Positions 45,801-53,247 are shown, counted from the stretch's first letter. The stretch is DNA of 64,000 nucleotides from Planococcus antarcticus DSM 14505 (GCF_001687565.2 NZ_CP016534.2:1678501-1742500); one strand, 5' to 3'. The notes: generated from the letters alone by a model not told the origin. Program-made: numbers and translations.

Positions 45801-46051
45801 CTCTGCCGGGCATAAGGCGAACCAGCGAAGTGGCGTTCTTTGCCACACAGCTGGGTTGACTTGTAACCCAAAGAGCTGGGCGCTGGAGTCTGGACAATGA
45901 AGAAAAGCGGAAGCGCCCGAGTAGCTCTGCCGGGCATAAGGCGAACCAGCGAAGTGGCGTTCTTTGCCACACAGCTGGGTTGACTTGTGACCCAAAGAGC
46001 TGGGCGCTGGAGTCTGGACAATGAAGAAAAGCGGAAGCGCCCGAGTAGCTT
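45777..46051 (+). repeat. Tandem array of two and a partial structured repeats after yqjA
   Basis: Copy 1 is about 45777-45896 and copy 2 45901-46020, with a 124-bp period and a single noted difference (GTAACCC against GTGACCC). A third copy is cut after CCCGAGTAGCT at 46051. Ends AAAAGCGGAAGCGCC and GGGCGCTGGAGTCTGGACA pair, and inner stems CCAGC/GCTGG and GTGGC/GCCAC replace CCGGC/GCCGG and GCGGC/GCCGC of the 37.5-kb array, so pairing is kept by paired changes. Copy 1 overlaps the end of yqjA. Confidence 0.9.
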
Positions 46052-46089
46052 GATGGAACTCCGCGAAATGGCTAGCAAAAATAGTCCAA

Positions 46090-46131
46090 CGTAAAAACAG
46101 CAGAAGCCTCAAGGCTTCTGCTGTTTTTACG
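46090..46131. terminator. Strong bidirectional terminator
   Basis: A 19-bp perfect stem (46090-46108 with 46113-46131), loop TCAA, with A5 in one arm and T5 in the other. It separates yqjA plus repeats from the minus-strand miniprotein gene. Confidence 0.92.
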
Positions 46132-46137
46132 AATCCA

Positions 46138-46233
46138 TTAAATTACAAAGCTCAAGCCGAACATCAAACTTGATAAAAGCATGATGCCAATCATTGCGTA
46201 TACGATAAACTTGCGGAAAGCCGCATTTCTCAT
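46138..46233 (-). CDS. 31-residue single-pass miniprotein, Prli42-like
   Basis: On the minus strand ATG 46233 opens 31 codons (MRNAAFRKFIVYAMIGIM, then LLSSLMFGLSFVI) to TAA at 46138. It has a basic N-terminus followed by one membrane helix. AAGGAGT lies 8 bases upstream and a promoter TTCAAC-17-TATGAT further up, with a strong terminator 7 bases after the stop. Size, basic head and single helix resemble the Firmicute stressosome-associated miniprotein Prli42. That name is a suggestion from pattern only; the gene itself is well supported by its signals. Confidence 0.7.
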   Translation of the reverse strand: MRNAAFRKFIVYAMIGIMLLSSLMFGLSFVI

Positions 46234-46273
46234 TAGTGGTAAACTCCTTTGTCAATCAAATATCTATGTGCGA

Positions 46274-46302
46274 ATCATAACATATTTTCCTTGAGAGTTG
46301 AA
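46274..46302 (-). promoter_or_regulatory. Promoter of the miniprotein gene
   Basis: On the minus strand TTCAAC (46302-46297), 17-bp spacer, TATGAT (46279-46274). About 40 bases before the start codon. Confidence 0.65.
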
Positions 46303-46401
46303 GAGACAAGCTGTCTGTTTTCCAAATATTCGCTAACAACTAGAGTTTTTGACCGTGAATCTGTACAATAAGGGAGAAGTCAAAAAAGGAAGTGAAAAAG
46401 G

Positions 46402-46800
46402 ATGAAGAAAGTAGATCATATCGGAATCGCTGTAAGGGATTTGAATGCTGTCCTTCCTTATTACACAGACACGCTCGGACTCCCGCTTATTAAAGTTGAA
46501 GAAGTGGAATCGCAGAAAGTGCGGGTTGCATTTATCGATGCTGGCAATGTAAAACTGGAATTGTTGGAACCGATGGATGATGAAAGCGCCATCTTCAAAT
46601 TTCTGGAGAAAAAAGGTGAAGGCATCCATCATATTGCATTTGGGGTCGTTAACATCGAGCAGAGAATGGAAGAATTACGAGAAAGTGGAGTGCAACTGCT
46701 TAACGACAAACCCAAGCCTGGAGCCGGCGGAGCCATGGTAGCGTTTTTGCATCCAAAATCATCGAATGGGGTATTATACGAACTTTGTGAAAAAGAGTGA
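46402..46800 (+). CDS. mce: Methylmalonyl-CoA epimerase
   Basis: Converts (S)- to (R)-methylmalonyl-CoA, linking the carboxylase product to MutAB. The 132-residue glyoxalase-fold protein has VDHIGIAVRDLNAVLPYYTDTLGLPL (first metal His), KLELLEPM with the metal Glu, and GEGIHHIAFGV with the second His, plus FLHPKSSNGVLYELCEK. RBS GGAAGTGAAAAAGG. It overlaps the region before mmdA, as in B. subtilis yqjC-yqjD. Confidence 0.94.
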   Translation: MKKVDHIGIAVRDLNAVLPYYTDTLGLPLIKVEEVESQKVRVAFIDAGNVKLELLEPMDDESAIFKFLEKKGEGIHHIAFGVVNIEQRMEELRESGVQLLNDKPKPGAGGAMVAFLHPKSSNGVLYELCEKE

Positions 46801-46814
46801 TTGGGAGTGGGGAA

Positions 46815-48356
46815 ATGGATATTTACGAAAGAATCAATGAATTGTACGACCGTAAGCGTGAAATTGAACTTGGCGGTGGCGAAGAACGTATCGCTAGACA
46901 GCACGAAAAAGGCAAGCTGACAGCACGTGAACGTATTGATTTATTGCTTGATGAAGATTCATTTGTTGAATTGAGTCCTTTTGTAGAACACCGCACGACA
47001 GACTTCGGTATGGCAGCAGGTCCTGGTGAAGGAGTTGTCACGGGATATGGCAAAGTGAATGGCAGAGCTATTTATTTATTTTCTCAAGACTTTACTGTTT
47101 TCGGAGGAGCTTTAGGTGAGATGCATGCTAAAAAAATCGCCAATGTTATGGACTTAGCTGCCCGTAATGGTGCGCCGTTCATCGGCTTGAACGATTCAGG
47201 TGGTGCGCGTATTCAAGAAGGTGTCCTGTCGCTGGATGGCTATGGTCAAATTTTTTATCGTAATTCTATTTATTCGGGGGTCATCCCGCAGATTTCTGTT
47301 ATCATGGGGCCTTCTGCAGGCGGCGCAGTTTATTCACCAGCAATCACCGATTTCGTTTTCATGGTCGATAAGACGAGCCAAATGTTCATTACCGGACCTA
47401 AAGTCATTGAAACGGTGACAGGTGAAAAAATTTCCTCTGAAGATCTTGGAGGATCTAGAGTACATACAGCAATCAGTGGCAACGCCCATTTCCGTGGGGA
47501 TTCGGAACAAAAAGTGCTCGAAATGGTCCGTCGATTGATTAGCTACCTGCCACAAAACAACCAGGAAATGCCCCCTCGTCTAGCAGGCGGCCAAGATGAC
47601 GATTACCGTCCGGATCTGGCCGACGTCGTGCCCTATGAAGCGATTCGTCCGTATGATGTGCGAAAAGTGGTCGAACAAGTGGTTGACAAAGACAGCTTCA
47701 TGGAAGTACAGCCGGAGTTTGCCCGTAATATTGTGATAGGACTTGCGCGTATAAAAGGGGAGACAGTGGGTCTAGTCTGCAACCAGCCGAAAGTTATGGC
47801 CGGTGGACTTGATATCGATTCTTCTGACAAATCAGCTCGCTTTATCCGGTTCTGTGATTCGTTCAATATCCCGCTGATCACGTTCGAGGACGTTACAGGC
47901 TTTTTCCCTGGTATCAAACAAGAACACGGCGGCATCATCCGTCACGGAGCAAAAATTTTATATGCTTATTCAGAAGCGACGGTCCCTAAAATGACGGTCA
48001 TTTTGAGGAAAGCTTATGGGGGAGCATATGTAGCGCTTAATTCTAAATCCATCGGTGCCGACTTGGTGTATTCATGGCCAAATGCGGAAATCGCAGTTAT
48101 GGGGCCGAACGGTGCAGCGAACATCATTTTTGCTCGCGAAATTGCGGCAAGCGATAATCCGGAAGAAACCCGTGCAGCGAAAATTGAGGAATATCGCGTG
48201 AAATTTGCGAATCCGTATGTCGCTGCTGCACGTGGCATGGTCGATGATGTGATCGATCCTCGCGAAACACGCATTAAATTAATTCAGGCCTTAGAAATGA
48301 TGCGCAATAAAAAAGATACTCGTCCAGCCAAAAAACACGGCAATATGCCGCTGTAA
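46815..48356 (+). CDS. mmdA: Acyl-CoA (propionyl-/methylmalonyl-CoA) carboxyltransferase subunit
   Basis: A 513-residue carboxyltransferase of the PccB/MmdA family: GKLTARERIDLLLDEDSFVEL, FSQDFTVFGGALGEMHAKKI, GLNDSGGARIQEGV (N-terminal oxyanion pocket), FFPGIKQEHGGIIRHGAKIL, MTVILRKAYGGAYVALNSK, VMGPNGAANIIFARE. It transfers carboxyl between biotin and propionyl-CoA. No biotin carboxylase or carrier gene is adjacent, so whether it works as a carboxylase (sharing AccB/AccC or other partners) or in another role is open. ATG 46815 is chosen since GGGAGTGGGG follows the in-frame start at 46797. Confidence 0.93.
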   Translation: MDIYERINELYDRKREIELGGGEERIARQHEKGKLTARERIDLLLDEDSFVELSPFVEHRTTDFGMAAGPGEGVVTGYGKVNGRAIYLFSQDFTVFGGALGEMHAKKIANVMDLAARNGAPFIGLNDSGGARIQEGVLSLDGYGQIFYRNSIYSGVIPQISVIMGPSAGGAVYSPAITDFVFMVDKTSQMFITGPKVIETVTGEKISSEDLGGSRVHTAISGNAHFRGDSEQKVLEMVRRLISYLPQNNQEMPPRLAGGQDDDYRPDLADVVPYEAIRPYDVRKVVEQVVDKDSFMEVQPEFARNIVIGLARIKGETVGLVCNQPKVMAGGLDIDSSDKSARFIRFCDSFNIPLITFEDVTGFFPGIKQEHGGIIRHGAKILYAYSEATVPKMTVILRKAYGGAYVALNSKSIGADLVYSWPNAEIAVMGPNGAANIIFAREIAASDNPEETRAAKIEEYRVKFANPYVAAARGMVDDVIDPRETRIKLIQALEMMRNKKDTRPAKKHGNMPL

Positions 48357-48376
48357 TTATAGAAGAGGTGCTTTAG

Positions 48377-49495
48377 ATGAATAACGAAAGATTAATAAAT
48401 GAATTTCTGGAACTACTTCAAATTGATTCCGAAACAAAATATGAAGGCGAAATTTCCGCTATTCTGCAAAAAAAGCTTGAATCAATGGGCTTCCATGTAG
48501 CGATAGATGAATCAGCTGCAGTTACCGGCCATGGTGCGGGTAATATCATTGCCACGCTGCGCGGAACTTTGAACCAGGTTCCGGCTATCTATTTTACTGT
48601 CCATATGGATACGGTCACTCCAGGAGTCGGCGTCAAGCCTGAGATCCGTGATGGCTATGTCTATTCAGATGGCACCACGATCCTAGGTGCTGATGACAAA
48701 GCTGGTATTGCCGCATTGTTTGAAATGATTCGTGTGCTTCAAGAACAACAGATTGAACATGGCGATATTCAATTGGTCATTACAGCTGGAGAAGAAAGTG
48801 GTCTTGTCGGTGCCAAAGAACTGGATTCCTCGCTATTGATTGCAAAATATGGGTATGCTGTGGACAGCGACGGCAAAGTAGGCGGCATTGTGACAGCCGC
48901 TCCAAATCAGGCGAAATTATGGACTACAATCTTCGGCAAAACAGCGCATGCGGGCGTAGCACCTGAAAAAGGCGTTTCAGCCATCACCATCGCTGCCAAA
49001 GCCATCGCCAAAATGACTTTAGGCCGCATCGATGAGGAAACGACTGCCAATATCGGACGTTTTGAAGGTGGTGGAGCTACCAATATCGTTTGTGATGAAG
49101 TCCATATTTTATCGGAAGCGCGTTCGATCAGCGAAGATAAACTGGCGAGTCAGACCACTCATATGGAATCCGTTTTTGAACAGACTGCGGAAAGACTTGG
49201 TGGACGTGCAGAAACGGAAGTCAAGCTGATGTATCCCGGCTTCCATTTTGATGACATGGATCCGGTCGTAGAAATTGCTCAAAAAGCAGCTGCCAAAATA
49301 GGCCGCCCGTCACCGGTTCTGACAAGTGGAGGCGGAAGTGATGCCAATATTTTTAATGGCTTCGGTATTCCTACGGTTAATCTTTGCGTTGGATATGAAG
49401 AGATCCATACGAAAAATGAACGTATGCCAATTGAAGAACTTGAAAAATTGACCCAATTACTTGTTGAAATCGTCAAAGAATCAACTCTCAACTGA
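48377..49495 (+). CDS. M20 family metallopeptidase (peptidase T-like, YqjE)
   Basis: A 372-residue dinuclear zinc peptidase. Metal-binding motifs are in order: FTVHMDTVTPG (His, Asp), ILGADDKAGIAALFE (bridging Asp), ITAGEESGLVGAKEL (catalytic Glu and metal Glu), AVDSDGKVGG (Asp), and near the end GGGSDANIFNGFG with the last ligand. The dimerisation domain lies between about 180 and 290. It matches B. subtilis YqjE, which follows yqjD. Likely a tri- or dipeptidase; the substrate is not deducible. Confidence 0.9.
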   Translation: MNNERLINEFLELLQIDSETKYEGEISAILQKKLESMGFHVAIDESAAVTGHGAGNIIATLRGTLNQVPAIYFTVHMDTVTPGVGVKPEIRDGYVYSDGTTILGADDKAGIAALFEMIRVLQEQQIEHGDIQLVITAGEESGLVGAKELDSSLLIAKYGYAVDSDGKVGGIVTAAPNQAKLWTTIFGKTAHAGVAPEKGVSAITIAAKAIAKMTLGRIDEETTANIGRFEGGGATNIVCDEVHILSEARSISEDKLASQTTHMESVFEQTAERLGGRAETEVKLMYPGFHFDDMDPVVEIAQKAAAKIGRPSPVLTSGGGSDANIFNGFGIPTVNLCVGYEEIHTKNERMPIEELEKLTQLLVEIVKESTLN

Positions 49496-49513
49496 ATAGT
49501 GGAAGCATAGCGG

Positions 49514-49549
49514 AAAAGAGAGAACAGGATGTATGTTCTCTCTTTTTTT
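49514..49549 (+). terminator. Terminator after the M20 peptidase
   Basis: Perfect 13-bp stem (49514-49526 with 49534-49546), loop GGATGTA, followed by T residues. Its arms contain GAAC and GTTC but nine bases apart, so it is not a LexA box. Confidence 0.92.
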
Positions 49550-49587
49550 GATACACTGAAAGAAAAAAGAAAAGTGGAGAGCGCTTT

Positions 49588-50829
49588 ATGGCTAGCCGAG
49601 TTATTTTTCACATTGATATGAACAGTTTTTATGCGTCAGTCGAACAATCGCATAATCCAGAGCTGAAAGGGAAAGCCATTGCCATCGCCGGCAATCCGAA
49701 AGAACGGAAAGGTATTATTGTCACATGTTCTTATGAAGCTAGAGCACACGGTATTTATACGACGATGCAAGTGCATGAAGCCAAGCGGAAATTCCCTGGT
49801 CTCTTGTTGCTGCCACCCAATTTTGAGCGCTATCGAGCAGCTTCCAAAGCGATGTTTGAAATATTGCGTTCCTACACGGATATGGTAGAGCCGGTATCGA
49901 TTGATGAGGGCTACTTAGACGTGACGGAATTGACGCAACAGCGGCATGCATTGGAAATCGCTAAAAACATACAACAACGTCTGCTCGCTGAATTGGATTT
50001 ACCCTGTTCGATTGGCATTGCACCCAATAAATTTTTGGCAAAAACAGCTTCCGACATGAAAAAACCGATGGGCATTACGATATTGAGAAAGCGTGACATT
50101 CAGGCATTGCTATGGCCAAAACCGGTAATTGATATGCACGGCATTGGCGACAGTACGGCAGCTCGGTTGAAAATCTTGAAAATTGAAACCATCGGTGAGC
50201 TGGCCACAGCAAATGAAGGATTGGTCAAAGAAAAGATGGGGAAAAACGGTGGCCGTCTGCAGTCGCGTGCAAATGGAATCGACGACCGGGCAGTCGATCC
50301 CGATTCGATCTATGATACAAAAAGTGTTGGGACATCAACAACTTTACCAGTAGATGAAACGGATGAACAAAAATTAAAAGCATTGTTTCGGCAGCTTAGT
50401 GAAAAAGTGGCTAATCGACTGGAAGCGAAAGAATTAGCCGGCCCCACGGTCAGTATTCAAACCCGTAGCTCTGATTGGAAAAACAGAACCCGAAGCGTCA
50501 CGCTAAACAATACGGTTTGGAAAGCAGACGATATTCACCGGAATGCTTGGCAATTATTCACCAGGCATTGGAACGGCGAACCTTTGCGACTGATTGGCGT
50601 TACAGTATCGAATGTCGCAGATAAAGGTGATATGACAGAACAATTATCGATTTTTAATTTTCAAGAGCATGCCAAAGAAGAACCAATCCTTGATTTGATG
50701 GCTAAATTGGAAAGCCGTTTTGGAAAAAGCATATTAACACGAGGAACAAAAATTAAAAAAGCAAATTATGATTCCAAAACAAGCTTCAGCAAAGATTTTC
50801 TGGACGATCATGATCATGAGAGAAAGTAG
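49588..50829 (+). CDS. dinB: DNA polymerase IV (Y family, PolY1/DinB)
   Basis: Low-fidelity translesion polymerase. The 413 residues contain the palm residues in FHIDMNSFYASVEQ (first Asp) and the catalytic SIDEGYLDVTE (Asp-Glu), ATCSYEAR-type VTCSYEARAHGI, CSIGIAPNKFLAKTASDMKKP, then helix-hairpin-helix HGIGDSTAARLK and the little-finger domain. The C-terminus ends near residue 413 with a basic tail. ATG 49588 follows GTGGAGAG. By position it corresponds to yqjH (polYA). I see no LexA box before it. Confidence 0.93.
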   Translation: MASRVIFHIDMNSFYASVEQSHNPELKGKAIAIAGNPKERKGIIVTCSYEARAHGIYTTMQVHEAKRKFPGLLLLPPNFERYRAASKAMFEILRSYTDMVEPVSIDEGYLDVTELTQQRHALEIAKNIQQRLLAELDLPCSIGIAPNKFLAKTASDMKKPMGITILRKRDIQALLWPKPVIDMHGIGDSTAARLKILKIETIGELATANEGLVKEKMGKNGGRLQSRANGIDDRAVDPDSIYDTKSVGTSTTLPVDETDEQKLKALFRQLSEKVANRLEAKELAGPTVSIQTRSSDWKNRTRSVTLNNTVWKADDIHRNAWQLFTRHWNGEPLRLIGVTVSNVADKGDMTEQLSIFNFQEHAKEEPILDLMAKLESRFGKSILTRGTKIKKANYDSKTSFSKDFLDDHDHERK

Positions 50830-50836
50830 GGAAAAC

Positions 50837-51781
50837 ATGCAATTATTATTTCTTGGCACCGGTGCCGGGATGCCTTCTAAACAACGCAACACTTCCGCGC
50901 TGGTACTGAAATTGCTCGAAGAAAGGGGAACTGTCTGGTTGTTTGACTGCGGAGAAGCGACGCAGCATCAAATTCTTCATACTACTATAAAGCCACGCAA
51001 AATCGAAAAAATCTTTATCAGCCATATGCACGGAGACCATATTTTCGGTTTGCCAGGTTTACTCGGCTCTCGTTCATTTCAAGGAGGAGATGAACCTCTT
51101 GAAATTTATGGACCATCAGGAATAAAAGAATTTGTCGAAATGACGTTAACGCTCAGCCGGACTCACTTGACTTATCGAATTGTCTACCATGAACTGACAG
51201 AGGGTGTGTTATTTGAAGACGAGCTGATGACAGTGGAGACCCGGTTGCTCAATCATGTAATCCCATCTTATGGTTTTCGCATTATTCAAAAGCCGTTACC
51301 GCCAAAATTAATGGTCAATAAAGCATTGGCGCTTGGAGTCCCAAAAGGTCCACTACTGGCGAAACTGAAAAACGGAGGAGATGTGGAAATCACGGATGGT
51401 CGATGGGTTCGGAGCGGAGATGTCACAGAACCCGAGGAGCCTGGGTTTATCGTGACGATTCTTGGAGACACTCGTTATTGTGAGGCAGCTGTAGAATTGG
51501 GGCGCGGGGCGGATGTTTTGGTTCACGAAGCAACGTTTGACGGAACTTCTAAAAAAATGGCCGGAGAATACGGCCATTCAACCGTCTATGATGCAGCAGA
51601 AACTGCGCGTCTGGCCGGTGCCACTACATTGATTTTGAATCACATCAGTGCTCGTTTTCTGCCAGAAGATGATAAACTATTGCTGAAACAGATGAAGGAA
51701 ATTCACCCGCGAGGATTTATTGCCCAAGATTTCGCTGAATTTGAGTGGTTGCAACATGATAAAAAAATAAGGAAAAAATAA
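50837..51781 (+). CDS. rnz: Ribonuclease Z
   Basis: Endonuclease that trims tRNA 3' ends. The 314-residue metallo-beta-lactamase protein has FLGTGAGMPSKQRNTSAL, the zinc motif SHMHGDHIFGLPG, the exosite region (about residues 150-190), GDTRYCE and HEATFDG, and NHISARF with a ligand His. ATG 50837 (MQLLFLG) lies 8 bases after the dinB stop; the open frame extends into dinB but without a ribosome site. Matches B. subtilis yqjK. Confidence 0.95.
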   Translation: MQLLFLGTGAGMPSKQRNTSALVLKLLEERGTVWLFDCGEATQHQILHTTIKPRKIEKIFISHMHGDHIFGLPGLLGSRSFQGGDEPLEIYGPSGIKEFVEMTLTLSRTHLTYRIVYHELTEGVLFEDELMTVETRLLNHVIPSYGFRIIQKPLPPKLMVNKALALGVPKGPLLAKLKNGGDVEITDGRWVRSGDVTEPEEPGFIVTILGDTRYCEAAVELGRGADVLVHEATFDGTSKKMAGEYGHSTVYDAAETARLAGATTLILNHISARFLPEDDKLLLKQMKEIHPRGFIAQDFAEFEWLQHDKKIRKK

Positions 51782-51783
51782 GT

Positions 51784-51811
51784 AAGTCATCCTCAAAAGA
51801 TGGCTTTTTTT
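51784..51811 (+). terminator. Terminator of dinB-rnz
   Basis: AAGTCATC/GATGGCTT stem (one G-U) around CTCAAAA, followed by TTTTTT. Confidence 0.85.
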
Positions 51812-51842
51812 AGTAAAAAGTAAAATTATTTACGGAAATAAT

Positions 51843-51870
51843 AGAACGTACGTTCTTTTTGTGATAAAAT
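51843..51870 (+). promoter_or_regulatory. Toxin promoter with LexA-type SOS box
   Basis: AGAACGTACGTTCT at 51843-51856 is a perfect 14-bp palindrome containing GAAC-N4-GTTC, the core of the Bacillus LexA (DinR) box. It directly precedes an extended -10, TGA-TAAAAT, at 51862-51870, and covers the -35 region, where a bound repressor would block RNA polymerase. The box is 71 bases before the toxin start codon. Confidence 0.7.
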
Positions 51871-51877
51871 AAAGTTA

Positions 51878-51922
51878 CAGCTGTATGAGGGCGGTTTGGC
51901 CATTCCCCAAGAAAGGGGGTGG
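51878..51922 (+). promoter_or_regulatory. Structured toxin mRNA leader sequestering the Shine-Dalgarno
   Basis: CCATTCCC (51900-51907) pairs with GGGGGTGG (51915-51922), 8 bp with two G-U pairs and loop CAAGAAA. The second arm is the Shine-Dalgarno of the toxin, so translation should be low until the leader is opened. The 5' part CAGCTGTATG..GCGGTTTGG recurs in the antisense RNA. Confidence 0.65.
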
Positions 51923-51926
51923 TAAC

Positions 51927-52034
51927 ATGACCATTGCAGAATCATTCGGTCTCGTTTTTACGAGTATCGGGTTAACGATCAGCGCTTTGACACTCGTCGT
52001 TTCAATGATTTTGGTCATCAACAAAAAAAAATAA
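51927..52034 (+). CDS. Holin-like small hydrophobic toxin (type I TA)
   Basis: A 35-residue peptide: MTIAESFGLVFTSIGLTISA then LTLVVSMILVINKKK. A short polar head, one membrane helix of about 24 residues and a Lys-rich tail fit the putative holin-like toxin family (Hol_Tox; relatives of BsrG/TxpA). Such peptides insert in the membrane when produced in excess. The start has a strong but sequestered ribosome site, the last codons lie in a bidirectional terminator, and a convergent minus-strand RNA overlaps the 3' end. It lies between rnz and namA and is too short for ordinary gene calling. Confidence 0.8.
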   Translation: MTIAESFGLVFTSIGLTISALTLVVSMILVINKKK

Positions 52035-52069
52035 CCGTCCCATGTGGCGTGGAATGACGGTTATTTTTT
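52026..52069. terminator. Shared bidirectional terminator of toxin mRNA and antisense RNA
   Basis: Perfect 14-bp stem AAAAAATAACCGTC/GACGGTTATTTTTT (52026-52039 with 52056-52069), ending in A runs on one side and T runs on the other. The toxin stop codon is inside the first arm. Confidence 0.9.
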
Positions 52070-52145
52070 AAGCCTCTATTCCAGCCAACCGCTCTCGTGG
52101 CGGCATACAGCTGGCCGAATGCTCACGCATTCGGTTTTTTACGTT
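52026..52145 (-). ncRNA. Convergent antisense RNA, probable type I antitoxin
   Basis: A minus-strand promoter (TTGCAA at 52179-52174, 16-bp spacer, TATACT at 52157-52152) should start an RNA near 52145. It would run about 120 bases to the shared terminator. Its 5' end folds as CCGAATGC/GCATTCGG with GTGA loop (52134-52115), then CAGCTGTATG and GCGGTTGG, which resemble the toxin leader. The terminator region is fully complementary to the toxin mRNA 3' end. The layout, two convergent RNAs sharing a terminator, is that of type I modules such as par/Fst and TxpA/RatA. No reading frame is needed. Confidence 0.7.
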
Positions 52146-52151
52146 ACCTTT

Positions 52152-52179
52152 AGTATACTAAATCTGAAATATTTTGCAA
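52152..52179 (-). promoter_or_regulatory. Promoter of the antisense RNA
   Basis: TTGCAA-16-TATACT on the minus strand, just past the 3' end of namA. It is stronger by consensus than the toxin promoter, as expected for a short-lived antitoxin RNA. Confidence 0.7.
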
Positions 52180-52184
52180 CCGAC

Positions 52185-53201
52185 TTATACCCAGCCGCGT
52201 TCATACGGCACTGGAGCCGTGATATCCGCGTCCAGTACTTTTGCAGCTGTGTATGCCCAATAAGGGTCGCGAAGCAACTCGCGGGCTAGGAAGACCAGAT
52301 CCGCGCGGTCATTTCGAAGAATTTCCTCTGCCTGCAGCGGACTGGTGATTAAGCCAACCGCTCCAGTTGCTATCGGAGTATGCTTTTTAATGGTTTCCGC
52401 AAATGGCACCTGATAGCCAGGGAACACAGGAATACGAGCAGGTACAACAGCACCAGAGCTGACATCAATCAAATCAACACCCTGCTGCTTCATCCATTGG
52501 CACATTTCCACATATTGTTCCGGTGTCATGCCGCCTTCGCTGTAATCATGTGCAGAGATACGGGCAAATAGCGGGCCATCCCATACCTCATTGATTGCAT
52601 CAATGACCTGACTCAACAGGTGGTAGCGGTTTTTTGCGCTGCCTCCATAAAGGTCGGTACGTTTATTTGTTAAAGGTGACAGGAATTGGTTGATTAAGTA
52701 GCCATGTGCAGCATGAACTTCGATAACATCAAATCCGGCTTTTTTTGCACGAATCGCTCCATTTCTAAAAGCTTCAATTGTTTCTTCGATATCTTCTATA
52801 GACATTTCTTTCGGTATTTTATAGTTGTCATCAAAAGCAATGGCGCTGGCAGAGTAAATCTCACTATCAATTGTAGCTTTTCTACCAGCATGGGCCAATT
52901 GAATACCGGTTTTGGCTCCATTTTGTTTCATCAATCGGACAATTTCCTCTTGGCCGTCAATGTGGTTGTCATTCCAAATGCCAAGGTCTCTTGACGAAAT
53001 GCGTCCCTCTGGCTGGATAGCCGTCGCTTCGGTAATGATGAGGCCAACACCTCCAACTGCGCGGGTTGGGTAGTGGACACGATGCCAGTCCGTCACTTTG
53101 CCGTCTTCTTGATCGCATTGGTACATGCACATAGGCGCCATTACGATGCGGTTTTTGAAAACAGTTTCTTTAATTGTAAAGGGTTCAAACAATTTCGCCA
53201 T
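52185..53201 (-). CDS. namA: NADPH dehydrogenase, Old Yellow Enzyme family (YqjM)
   Basis: FMN ene-reductase that reduces activated C=C bonds and nitro compounds. The 338-residue protein has [13 protein letters not shown] with the FMN-tuning Cys of YqjM-type enzymes, [20 protein letters not shown] (active-site His near residue 164-167 appears as [21 protein letters not shown]), and [11 protein letters not shown]. The second ATG (53201) is preferred: AAGGAGG abuts the first (53207). It is on the minus strand, next to proI, as in B. subtilis yqjM-proI. Confidence 0.94.
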   Translation of the reverse strand: MAKLFEPFTIKETVFKNRIVMAPMCMYQCDQEDGKVTDWHRVHYPTRAVGGVGLIITEATAIQPEGRISSRDLGIWNDNHIDGQEEIVRLMKQNGAKTGIQLAHAGRKATIDSEIYSASAIAFDDNYKIPKEMSIEDIEETIEAFRNGAIRAKKAGFDVIEVHAAHGYLINQFLSPLTNKRTDLYGGSAKNRYHLLSQVIDAINEVWDGPLFARISAHDYSEGGMTPEQYVEMCQWMKQQGVDLIDVSSGAVVPARIPVFPGYQVPFAETIKKHTPIATGAVGLITSPLQAEEILRNDRADLVFLARELLRDPYWAYTAAKVLDADITAPVPYERGWV

Positions 53202-53247
53202 AAACATCCTCCTTCTATATACACAACTATAAAGTATACAGAAGAAT

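Noticed and set aside
37476..46051. CRISPR array, considered because of tandem repeats
   Set aside because: The repeats are about 120 bp, directly adjoining with no unique spacers, and no cas genes are present.
45708..46112. Several minus-strand frames of 67-134 codons with repeated peptide blocks
   Set aside because: They read through the tandem structured repeats, whose period gives repeated peptides; no ribosome sites and no family.
49514..49549. A LexA box before dinB (GAAC and GTTC present)
   Set aside because: The half-sites are nine bases apart, not four, and form the arms of a terminator.
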